The translations under genes were made by a program, and so were the position numbers. The notes under the pieces were generated by a model that saw only the letters and a list, made by a program, of their open reading frames with translations, ran no database searches and was not told the DNA's origin. Below, one piece after another: positions 1 to 12,200 of a stretch of DNA of 64,000 bases. This DNA is from Bolinopsis microptera (lineage: Eukaryota; Ctenophora; Tentaculata; Lobata; Bolinopsidae), in assembly GCF_026151205.1 (NCBI RefSeq), contig NC_087076.1, forward strand, positions 23,430,828 through 23,494,827, written 5' to 3'. Every line of letters starts with the position of its first letter. Positions within the stretch are counted from its first letter, which is position 1.

Positions 1-4
1 TCAG

Positions 5-248
5 GTAACTGAGATTCCCAACCCTAACGCCAACACCATCGTTAGTGCCGTAGGAAGTCAGACCGGAACCAAAGTTGCATGGGGTGAAGAGGTGGAAATT
101 AATTGTTCTAGTGACGACTATGTCATGGCTTTCGATGTAACCAAAAGAGCAATTGGGTCTTATGCTGAGTGTAAGACAGATCCTAACGATAATACAAAAG
201 TAGAATTGAAGGAGGCAGGAACACATGCTGGCGAAGATTGGTGTGCTG
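5..248 (+). CDS. aGPCR exon: cysteine-containing ectodomain module
   Basis: Open from the AG at bases 3-4 to a GTAAGT donor, ending in phase 1. The peptide contains the cysteines of VEINCSS, AECKTD and DWCAG, suggesting a small disulphide beta-domain. It could be Sushi-like or Ig-like; I cannot assign it firmly. Confidence 0.7.
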
Positions 249-3200
249 GTAAGTGTACGAATTTAAAACAAGTGGGACACAGAGACTAATGATGTCAAGT
301 TCCGGTCCAAACTTTTTCAAAGCATGTCTCATTACGGATAACTGAATTTAGATATTTATGCTTCCAAAGGGAAAATTAAACGAAAGTTAAACTAAATTGA
401 ACAGAATTTTTCTCGCCAAAAAAATACTCCCCGCCATCTTAAAAGCAATGCAATCATAACAATACAAAATAATCTGAAACACGCAACACATGTTTCATTT
501 CCAAAACCTAACTGTGTACAGTCACGACGTGTTTATTTTTCTCTGCTTTTTTCCTGATCATTTCTTCAACTTGAAAATTACGTTCTGCACTGTCTCCGAT
601 TTCTTCGTTCCCGCTCTCCGACTAGCCAAGATCCGGGGACCAAGATACCATTTTTATGGATAGTTTTACCATGGGCCATTATCAAGTCTAAAGTTTTTTT
701 GTAAACGGCCTAGTATCATCTCTACGTCAGTAACAAATTAAATTACTTCAGCTGTCCCAAAGTTGGGTGCACCAACAGCGTCAACCGGATCGTACACCTT
801 TACAGCTTCTGTGGTATTGCCTTCAGACAGAGATACGTAAGTCTATAGGATACCTTTTTTAGATACCATCAGTTTCAACAAAATAAAATCTGTGCTTGAC
901 AACAGACTTAAAGCTACGACTGGGGACCCGAAGTATTTTGTTGTGAGACAGCGCCCAATCGGGTACGAATCACGGAATCAGCTGTTTCAAAACACCGTGT
1001 ATCATTGTATGCAAAACAACACATCCGTATTCATGGGTCATGTTTATTGCTTCATTTTGTAATCTTCAAAAGGTTTGGAAAAAATTTCTTCGCTTCCCTC
1101 AACCGAATTTTAACTTTATAACCAATTCAGATTTGATGATTGGAAGATATACGAAGTGCAAGTCGCGGACAGTACTGGTGATATAATTTGCACCATTACT
1201 ACTATCAACGCAGACTCCGATACTTACGATTGCCCGTACACTCTATCTACTTCTGATGCTGATTGGAAAGCCAAATTAAAAGATGGTTTCTCACTGCATG
1301 TCTATCATATCATATATCCAAGCAAAGATGTAGTTTATATGACTAAAAAAGACGTTACTGGATTTTATGTTGGACCTCCACCCTTGGACGCAGGTATTTG
1401 CTATATAATATGTACTCACCTATTTTTCTATTTCGATAAAACTCACGATGTGTTGTATGACTAGTTGACAGCCGCTATTATTAACAGTGTTGCCGTCTAA
1501 TGCTATTATTTACTGTACATGTATTTGATTCGTAACTTCCTAATTTTTGTCATTTCTTCAGGTGACGTCACGATTAGTGTTGTCGGCGCTAAAACTGTAA
1601 CTATGATTTTCAAAGACACTTTGCCTGCTGATATTGGAGAAATCACTGCAATCGGCTCATACGAACCAGTGTATGCAATGAAGATAAGTGAGAAGGATGG
1701 TGAAGAGAAACAAGCTTACGATGCTAAGAGTAAGTTAATTTGTGTAACTGTGAATCATAATCTCCATGTTTGAGAAATAAACGTTACTAAACAGCTATAC
1801 ATCTGAGCTGTTGTTGATATTTGTCATCATTAAAATTATGATTTAAGGAACTTATCTCCAGAGTTAACTAAAATAACCTAAAAAATAACCTAATATTCGT
1901 TTCTAGAACTGGCTTCCAGTTTATATAGAAGAATTGCGCGATTGTAACGTGGACTGTTCCCAACAGTTTGCACCATACAATTACAAAGATAACTCCATCG
2001 TACCCAACTTAATAAAACATTGTTTTAGATATAGCCGATCTTGTAAGCCAGACCGAATACGATTGGAGCAGTGTCCTAGAGCCTCTCAAGAGCTATGTTG
2101 TTGTGATATCTTCCAGCACTGACAAAGGACCCGGCGGAGATATGACCAAAGAATTCAACACTGGTAATTTTATGTTTTTCAAAGTTTTAAATAAGAGTAC
2201 AATATTTTGAGGTTAATAAAAAATGTGTACTTATTCGCACTGTATAGTGTATGTTATATTTTTTAATTCTACATTTTAAAGATACTTATTTAAAAGTGTT
2301 AAACAGAGTAATAGTCTCATAAGCTTGCGTACATGTCATTATGTATGCAAAATATTTATCCGATATGTCGAAACACGTTTGGAGTTAATGTAAATTTTTG
2401 GTTAAACTGAGGAATTGTTTTTAGGTCACGCTTCTGCGACCATCACGGACGTTGAAGTTTCCTCAACCGCCCGCGATGTGACAATCAAGTTAGCCGATAC
2501 CAGTCCAGGAGGCAACACCAAAGTCAAGGTAAGTCTTGATTCGTATTCATTATGAAGACCCCCTCTGCTCCCTTAACCAATAACCAACTTTGTTGAACTG
2601 TCACCACAATCTTGTCTGCATCAAACTCAAGCCTGGCTATTCAGTATTCACGTATAAAAAGATCAGGACAATCATAACAATTTCAGTATACTCTGAGTAG
2701 CAAGGCCGAAGTTATCGAAGAGAAGGATTTTGGTGCTGCTAAGGAAGTTACCATATCATACGATGATCTTACTCCACTCACAGAGTACACTTTCACTGTC
2801 ACGGTCCTGACAAATGATGATACACCCTCCGAGACAGCCACACACTCTTTCACTCAAGGTAAGGATAAATGGTGTTAGTAGCAAAATTCTTGTTGTATCT
2901 TGTATTATGCCACTACTAGGAATAAAGTTTTGCCATTGGCACCAAAATCACCATAAAATAAGTCTTTTGATACGAAATTAAACGAACAATTTCTCTCAGG
3001 ACCAACACTCCCAACACCAATAGATTCCTCAAAAATAGTGTTGACTGACAATACTGCTACAGTGGAATTCATGCCAGAAGAAGGTTTCACTTACCGCTTA
3101 AAGGTATCCAAAAAGGTTGCCGAAGTATGGACAGTTGTGATGGAGTATGTTTACCCTGAGCCGGTTGTACCAGCTAATACCAGCAGCGAAAGTGAGGATG

Positions 3201-6200
3201 ATACCAGCAGCGAAAGTGGGGCTGATAACCTACCTTCACGAAGAAAGCGTAATGTTACACCAGTTAGTCATAAATTTACAGGTCTAGAATCAAATGTTGC
3301 CTACAAAATTTCAATGACCTCCGAGGGAAATGTTGGTGAAACGGAAACAGTACTGACAAGTGATCCTGTTGAAGTTGAAGTTACAACTTGTAAGTTTTTT
3401 TGATTGTTGATCATCACTTTAATATTTCCATATTATAGAGATTTTACTCACACTACAGTACTTAGCCACCTTCTCTGCCACCGCATAACTTTTTGATTTT
3501 TAGTTCTCCTTGGCAACGTTTTAATTCTTCCCTACCTTGTTAAATAACTGCTTACACCCTTCTGTTTGAAACCGAAACTCCAACTCATTATGTCCATTTT
3601 ATTATTATTTCCTTCCATTTTATTATTTTGTAACCTTTAAACCTCCCTCTCCAGATGCCTGTAGTAAATCTACTTTGACGGACGCGGGAGTAACCGTGAG
3701 TTTGGAAGATAGCGAACAAGTCGTCTCAGACTTTTTGTCTCCAGATAGTAACGTGCCTTTCACGCTCACCTGTCCGGTAAGACTTGATTCACCTCTTCAG
3801 AATACTTGATATCCCGAAATTTATATTAAATTTTATCCTTCCACAGCCTTTCTCTTCGATACTTCAGTACAGACAATTTGATAGACAATATATCACAAAC
3901 TCCGGTGTTCGTGTACATATTTAGTCTTAGGTTGTTTGACAATAAAAAGTTCCCACGCTCCAGGGTGACCTTGTTGTTAACATAATTGACAGTGTAACTG
4001 AACTGCTAGGAAACGCTACCACAACCTCTGTCTTGTGCCTTGCCGCAGGATGGGGCGATTACATTGAATGTGTGGAGGTTCCAGGTATGTTTCATCCCTC
4101 ATCTCATACCTTTAACACATTTCTTTCAACTTCAACCACCATCATTGGGCTTGATTCATTTTTGGCCTTAGTGGGTCTCTTAATTTTCCGATATGGACCT
4201 GTGTTTATAGGGTCTGCAACCTTCATCCATTGGATGTTGTTGTTTAACAGTGAGTGACAACTACGTCTTACAAATTTCCTCTGATGGTTTTTCATTATGT
4301 ACCTTTAACCCAATTCAACTAGATCAATTGGTTTCTTGGTAGTTAATTCATATTGTGGAGTTTTACATTTTTGGGATTGGATCGGTCTTGATAAGGTCTG
4401 CACCTTGCAACCATTGGATGTTGTTGATTAAAAGTTCGAATCCGATATCGATAGTAACAACCAGATCATATACAAATTTCTTTTGAAGGTTAAATAAATT
4501 AATCATTGAGAATTATGCTATTGTGGGCACGGCCCTGAGACATTGCGTTTTAAATAAAAATACATTTTCTTTCAGATAACTGTGATCTAGCTAACAGTTA
4601 CACATGTGGTAAGCAAAAAAAACTTTTCCTTTTGTATCGAACTTGTTTTCTGATTTTGTAACTGCGCACCGCAAACATTTTCTCTTTTGCTACGAACTTA
4701 GGGACCTGTGTTGAACGCAATGCTGAAAATTCTAGCCTTGATTGACATTGCCAACCGGCCTTTCAGATCTTTGCTCTTTAAAACGAAGCAAACATGACAA
4801 TGTGCGTGGTGCGAAGCAACAATGTCCTCCAAAGTTGTGTCCCAAAACATTGTGAAAGATTACGACTACCCAAATGTGTTCTCATCATTGAAATTTCAAG
4901 TGTAAAACTGCATCATCTTTGGAGTTTGTGCAAAACTTTTGAGTGTTCGTTGGATCACTGATAATACAACTGTTGAGCACACACTGCTGACAGTTTGATC
5001 ACCTTCCAATCGTAACATTAATTTCTGGTTCAAAAATTACATTTCATCTAATTTTTAATTGTCTTGTTATTTATTATTTAATCTAGTATTAACAGCAGGC
5101 TGCCCATCACAAGACGAAGTGAACGCAGTGTACGGTGATTATACCTGGCCGAGCACTAACCCAAATACTTACGCAGTACAACCCTGCGTCCACGACGTAA
5201 GTTAATCATGAGATCGAATTTATACTATTTGATTAATTCAATTAAGAGATGTTTTATTTGCTACTTCTCAATCTCATTAAGACAATTTGCAAGATTGAGT
5301 GGATTTGGAAAATTGTGTATTCAAGGGTAAAACAGGCCCAGAGAAGGATTCTAAAAGTAAAGGAGGGTCAGAGTTTGTGCACTTGCAGTGTTGAAGAAAC
5401 CACTCCCTGATAATAGTAGCTTTTTGCTTGTATCACAAGCAACTAGATGTTCCTGTGAGTTGTATACAGAAATTGGTGCTGCTTCTTTACTGGAAGCTTC
5501 AAACATCTTCATTGTATCGTCAGTGGAATTAATGCTATCAGCAAGCTAGTTTGCCAGAGCTGTTTTAGTCGCTCATTGATGTGATTTGTGAGCTAGTTGA
5601 TTTTTCGTTTTAGTTCTTTCCTGTATTTCACAGAATTTTCGCTGGGTTTCAGTAGCTTAGTATTACTTTTTTTTGTACCTGACAAATCCATAATTCATAT
5701 CTAACAGGTACAATTGTTGCTTCCTGAAGTTTACAGTAAAACTGGTTAGTAGCAGCTATATTACATGCCATGCCATCTTTGATCGGACTTTGTGTCGAGT
5801 TGCTGACAAATAATAATGATTTCAGGAAATGTTCTATGCTCAGAAGTTCTGTCCAGGAAGCAGCCCAATCAAAGATTCAACTGTAATGAAGCAAGGCTTT
5901 GGTGACACAGACTTTTCCTCTTGCCCTTCTGCAGTTACATCTAAAATCGACGCAATATCTGAGGTAAGGTAGCAGAGGAACCATATATTAGATGTAAAGA
6001 GAACCATATACATATTATATTTTCTATCAAAAACAAATAAAATGTTGATTTCGAATATATTTTTCTTGAGACCCCTTAATTACAAGAAGCTTTAGTTCCT
6101 GAGGTAGCACCATAACAGAATAGCTATTTGCGAGAAATCAAAAATTGATTGGGACTTGAAACTTGGTATGCATAAATTCGAAACATATTGACACAATGTG

Positions 6201-9200
6201 ATGAAGAGTTTTCAGTTTTCAGCAACTTCTCCTTCATCAAGGCTGAACGCTGCCGCTGAACGCCGCCGCCGAACGCCGAACGCCGCCGCCGATTGTCCAG
6301 CCACGCGCCGCCGCCGCCGTTTTCAAACGGCGCACACGGCGTGATCCTGTTTATACGCCGAATGCGCCGTTTCAGGCCAAAATTCAAGATTGTTAAAAAT
6401 TGCTCTCCACATGGCATTATTCTAGAGGACAATTGAATTTGCGGAATCACGTGACCTTACACCGATTACGCCGCCGCCGCCGGCGGTGTACAGCACTGTC
6501 CTTCATAATATTTTGTATCATTTCTCAAAAAAGTCACATTTTCTATGGTGCACCCTGTACCATAGAAGAGCACTTTTTCTTTCTGCAATGCCGATACAAT
6601 AAATCAAATTGTTGCAAATATATCAAATATTGCAGAATGATGTGACGAAAATAACAGCGGACTCTATATCAGATGACATCAGGACCATAACAGCTAATCA
6701 AGGAACGCAAATGAGTTCCCTTGACGTTAAGAAAACTGTCCAAATTATTGATGATCTCGTAAACTTATCGATAATTACAGACGACACCCTTAATAATGTG
6801 ATTGCCACGATGGACAATGTACAAACTAAAACCGAGCTCGGAGAATTAAGGGAGAACGATACAATTAGTGACCAGTTCAGACAATCTGCTGTGAGTCTCA
6901 CTCGTGCTCTTGTGAAGAAAAGTGAGAGTAAAGCAGATTTGAAATCTCTCAACTCTGTTGGTTAGTTTAAGTCTATCATATGCTTGATAAGGCCAGGGTC
7001 GATGTAACATTTCATTTACCTTCGTTTATTTTCATAACACGGTGATTTTATATGATGTCATTCGACCAGACATTGCGTGAACGGGCACAATTTTGACCGG
7101 TCACTAAAATTAACACTCGAAGGCATCCAAACCTGTAAAATCCAAAATTTCTAGGTTGAGTTCAAGTAGACAAATAATATTGACCAAGAAAAGCAATTAG
7201 TGGCAAAGCTGAACGTGTTAAATTTAGTTCGATGGTAGAAATTTGAAATGATCGAAATTAAAAAGTAGTTATATCCTGGACAATAAGTTCGTAGTGGAAG
7301 TGGAACACCTTCGCGAACATTTTTAACGGACTTTTATTTGGACGAACCGTGATGAGCAGGCTTTATTTCAACGGGAATTAAAATGAACACCTTGGCCCCT
7401 AGCGTCCAATTAATGTCCGTTCAAATGAAGTCCAGTGAGGTACATCTTTTAATCGTTTTTTTGCACGATTTATTGTTATAACGTTGTATAATGTATGCGG
7501 CCTTGTATACAGCCTTGTAGTTGAAGTACGGCTTTATCATACCTTATCATACCTTATCATACCTTATCATACCTTATCATACCTTATCATATCTTATCAT
7601 ACCTTATCATACCTTATCATACCTTATCATACCTTATCATACCTTATCATACCTTATCATATCTTATCATAACTTATCATACCTTATCATACCTTATCAT
7701 ACCTTATCATACCTTATCATACCTTATCATACCTTATCATACCTTATCATACCTTATCATACCTTATCATACCTTATCATACCTTATCATACCTTATCAT
7801 ACCTTATCATACCTTATCATACCTTGTCATACCTTATCATACCTTATCATACCTTATCATACCTTATCATACCTTATCATACCTTATCATACCTTATCAT
7901 ACCTTGTCATACCTTATCATACCTTATCATACCTTATCATACCTTATCATACCGTATCATACCTTATCAATTATCATACCTTATCATACCTTATCATACC
8001 TTATCATACCTTATCATACCTTATCATACCTTATCATACCTTATCATACCTTATCATACCTTATCATACCTTATCATACCTTATCATACCTTATCATACC
8101 TTATCATACCTTATCATAACTTATCATACCTTATCATACCTTATCATACCTTATCATACCTTATCATACCTTATCATACCTTATCATACCTTATCATACC
8201 TTATCATACCTTATCATACCTTATCATAACTTATCATACCTTATCATATCTTATCATACCTTGGCATACCTTGTCATACCTTGTCAAGAAAACAACAATT
8301 TCAAGAAAACAAAAATTTTATTTAGTATCAATTAATGCAGACAAAAATATATTTCATATATATAACTAGCACGAACTTTAGATCAGATACCTTTTCATAC
8401 CTTTTCATACTTGTCATACCTTATCATACCTTACCATGCCTTATCATACCTTATTGCTTATGCTTATATTATCGGTAAAAAGTCTTCCTAGGCCCAGGTT
8501 TCTATTTCAAACGTGTAGGGACTACCGGTGGAGCATGAATTCTCATGCTCATGTGACCTTATGTTTTCACGAACGCTGAACAAGATAAAACTAATTATGG
8601 TTATCATACTTGATGCAATTGAATGGAATCAATTTTGTTATAAGCTGCGCGGCTTCTCGGGTGAGTCGTTACAGGGTAAGTTTATCAGCATTCAAAAAAG
8701 TAAAACTACTGTTTTCTAGGGTTTGCTGTTGCAGAGGTTTTGGAGGATGAGGTAACCAATGTTTTAGTGCTATCTGGTGAAACTAACGTAATAAAAGGTA
8801 GCACGAACAAATACAATGAATCTGAAACCTACTTCAAGGTAAGATAATTTTGACTTTATTTATTAATCAAATATTAAAATTTATTCCATATAGTTTTCCA
8901 GAGGATGCTCAAGTGACAAGCAAAAGTATTGCACTGTAGTTAACCGATTTAGAATTTGCAGTTAAATGGCCTTGTATTGTGATATGTTGGATATGCAGTT
9001 GGATAGGCCTTATGGTTTTTATACTTGTGGTTTTTATGGTTTTTATACTGGATACGCCAGTAGATATAATATAAGTAAAGTACTAGTCACTTAATTGAAT
9101 CAGTAACGGTCCCCGTTGTGCAGGTGCTGTGGGTATGTTGAGTACGGTCAGTGCTAAATTTTGTACAGAACCCCAGGTTTATTGGGTAAATTGAGTACGT

Positions 9201-12200
9201 TCAGTTTTAAATTTTGTAGAGTTCCATAGGTTGTGCGAGTGCTGTGGGTACGTTAAGTACATTCAGTGCTAAATTTTTAAAGAATTGTGTGTTTTAAGAA
9301 TTGTTCAGAGTTTGATTTGTGCGTTATCAAAGAAAATATATCCACTGTCTAGCTCGGAAACTGAGAGTTAAATTATACACGGTTCAAATTTACTTGTGAG
9401 ACATTAAAACGATGAAATAACTTTCATGAAATATTTTGATTCAGTAACAGAATATTGAACATCAATATCGGACTTAAAACTTGATAATTTACTACGTTAT
9501 AATTTAGTTCAAGAATCACCCTCTTCCGTTCCGAAAACTTGGGTACAATTTAGTTCTCTGCTTACATACAAATTTTTATTAGAGGATTGTACAAGTTGTT
9601 TGAATATACTAAACCCCTTTGTTTTAGATTCAAGTAAAATTCCTGCTGCAAACGTTAGAAGGAAAAAATACCAGTAATTTACATCTTCTTCTAAATTGTA
9701 AACAGGTGTGGCAGGAGATTCGATGTCCAAAACGTTGATGATTGGAGAAACAAAAGTAAAGTGTTCAAATTTAGTATGTTGAACATCTCCATTAGATTTT
9801 TGTAGCAACATATCCAGTTCATCTACCTTGAATCCTTCCCATGAAAATATAAAAGTTTCCCTTTTTATAGTTGCGTTAAGGAATGAGAACATCTTGCCAT
9901 GGTTGTGATTCAAATGTAAAAACAGGGTTTTGTTTTCACGGTAAAGGTGTGCTGTTTGGTCATTTCCCTCAAAGAAAAAGTAGTCCTGTGTGTTGTTTGA
10001 ATTTACTGGAAATTCAATGACAAAGGACAGTGCAGAAACAACACTAAATAAAAAATTGAAATTCATTTTTGGGAGAGTGGGAGTGCTAAGATTTCATTGC
10101 TTTTATACCTTTGGTTTTATGGTACGATGCCATATCGATTATACGAATCTCGAGCAAGTTTAATTGAATCCTTGATTATAGTAAACAGGTTGAAAATTTC
10201 AGAGTGTTTCTCTTTAAGAATTCTCTTGGCTGAAGCACCTGAGGCAGACTGTATTTTCTCTACCACTCTTCTTTGGTCATCGGTAACCTGCTCACGCTGA
10301 GGTTGACATATTGGCAACACACCATAAGATAAACTAAGGAACAGATTCTGCAGGGTATGAAGATGATTCTGCACCACGATATCCAACTGATGGTTTTTGA
10401 TGAGTTTTTGAATTTCAAAAATCTCCTCCATAGTTGTACAATTAAATATTGCCTTTGATAAACTACTCAGATCTTCATCATCTTTCTGCATAGCTTTTAT
10501 TTGATCATTTAATGTGCGAAGTTTTCTTTCACAATCTTCTTCATTTTCATCTAATTGTTTTGTATGATCATTTGCCATATTCTGTATGAGCTCATTGTGA
10601 GCTGCCCTCAGAGCTTGTATCTTATCACTGCACTCGCCCTTCATCAACTCATCAAGATCAGACATTTGACGTCGATGAAAGTTTTTGATTTTCTCAATTT
10701 CGTTATAACAGTCTTTTCGATATTCCCTCTTTGTACGCTCAAGGTTGCTTTTATGAGAAACCTGCATTCTATCAATCTTTTTCAAAAACTTAGATTTCTG
10801 TTTTTTGTGGGCTTCGAGACAGTCCAGATATTTTTTCTTATAATCAACACTAGGTTTAATTCTAGCCTGATCTCTATCGTCATATTCATCAATAACTGTT
10901 AAACCTCCATCAGATTGCCCATCATCATCATAGCTATCAACAACACTAAGCTGATCATCGCTTTCATCATCTGCTTTGTATTCATCAACTATTTTTAACC
11001 CGTCATCATTTTGTGGATTAATTTTTGGAGACTTTGGAGGTTCAGAATCTGTTGCCTTCTCCCCAAGATCCTTATACCTATCAACAATTTCTAGTCCGTC
11101 ATCTGACTGTGAATCATAATTCGGATATTTGCGGGGATCAGAATCTCTTGGTTTTTCTCCTGGATCTTTATACTGATCGATGTCTACTAACCCATCATCA
11201 TATTGTGGATCTTTTGCCGGTGATTTTTTCTTATCACTTCCAGGTCTGTTGTAATTCCTAGATCTTTTTGGAGGCAATCTCACTGCATTTGGATCATCGG
11301 GAAGGTAAACCCTCTTTTTTGGATTGCTATTCATATCTTTATGATTGTGACTTACTAGTACTAAACTAGATTTATTGTGCTCTCTATACTTATGTTTGTA
11401 TAAGGAGGCATTTGTCGGAAAAGATTTTTTGCAGTGTTCACATAAAAGAGCCATGTCTAAGATATGTTTTTAGGAGCTCTATTTATACTCATCTAACAAC
11501 GCTAAACTGAAATGGATTTGAAGCAGCTGTATGAAAATCCTAAATTTTCAGCATCTTTTGCTGGACAAGAACGATTTTTTCGTGCATTGCAACAAGATCA
11601 CCAACGCGTGAGCAGGAGAGCAGTAAACACAAAACTAAAGTCTATAGATAGTTATACCTTACACAAGCCAACCAGGAAGCCAACACTGTACAGAAGAGTT
11701 TATACCAAAAGGATAAAATATCTTTATCAAGCGGATCTTGTAGACCTTTCAAGTCTCAAACATGACAATGATGGATTCAAGTGGATAATAGTCATCATAG
11801 ACACTTTTAGCAAGAAAGCATGGGGTTTCAAGATGAAAAACAAGAGTGCAAACTCGATAGTTGGAGTTATGAAACCATTTTTTCGCCTACATACCCCTGA
11901 AAAGATTCAATTCGATCAAGGTTCTGAGTTTTACAATGCTGCATTTCTCAAACTGCTAAAGAAGTATAAAATTAAGCACTACAGTGTCTATAGTGAACAA
12001 AAAGCTGCAATCATTGAGCGATTTTGCAGAACTCTAAAAACTCGAATGTTTAGATATTTCACTGCTCGAGGGTCTCACAGGTGGATTGATATTTTACAGG
12101 ATCTTATCGATGGTTATAATAAAACCAAACATAGCTCCACATTATTCGCTCCAAACAATGTAAGTCTAGCTAATGAGAGGGAAGTTAGACAGAATCTTTT

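Noticed and set aside
2029-2122. ORF 1934-2122 as a coding exon
   Set aside because: In the phase demanded by the previous exon it contains a stop. The supported exon is 2029-2163 in another frame.
4400-4450. Possible tRNA (GTTCGAATCC-like T-loop)
   Set aside because: No matching acceptor stem, D-arm or anticodon arm around it.
7521-8369. 282-codon ORF repeating a ten-residue word
   Set aside because: It is translation of the 10-bp satellite; every frame gives the same cycling peptide. Not a gene.
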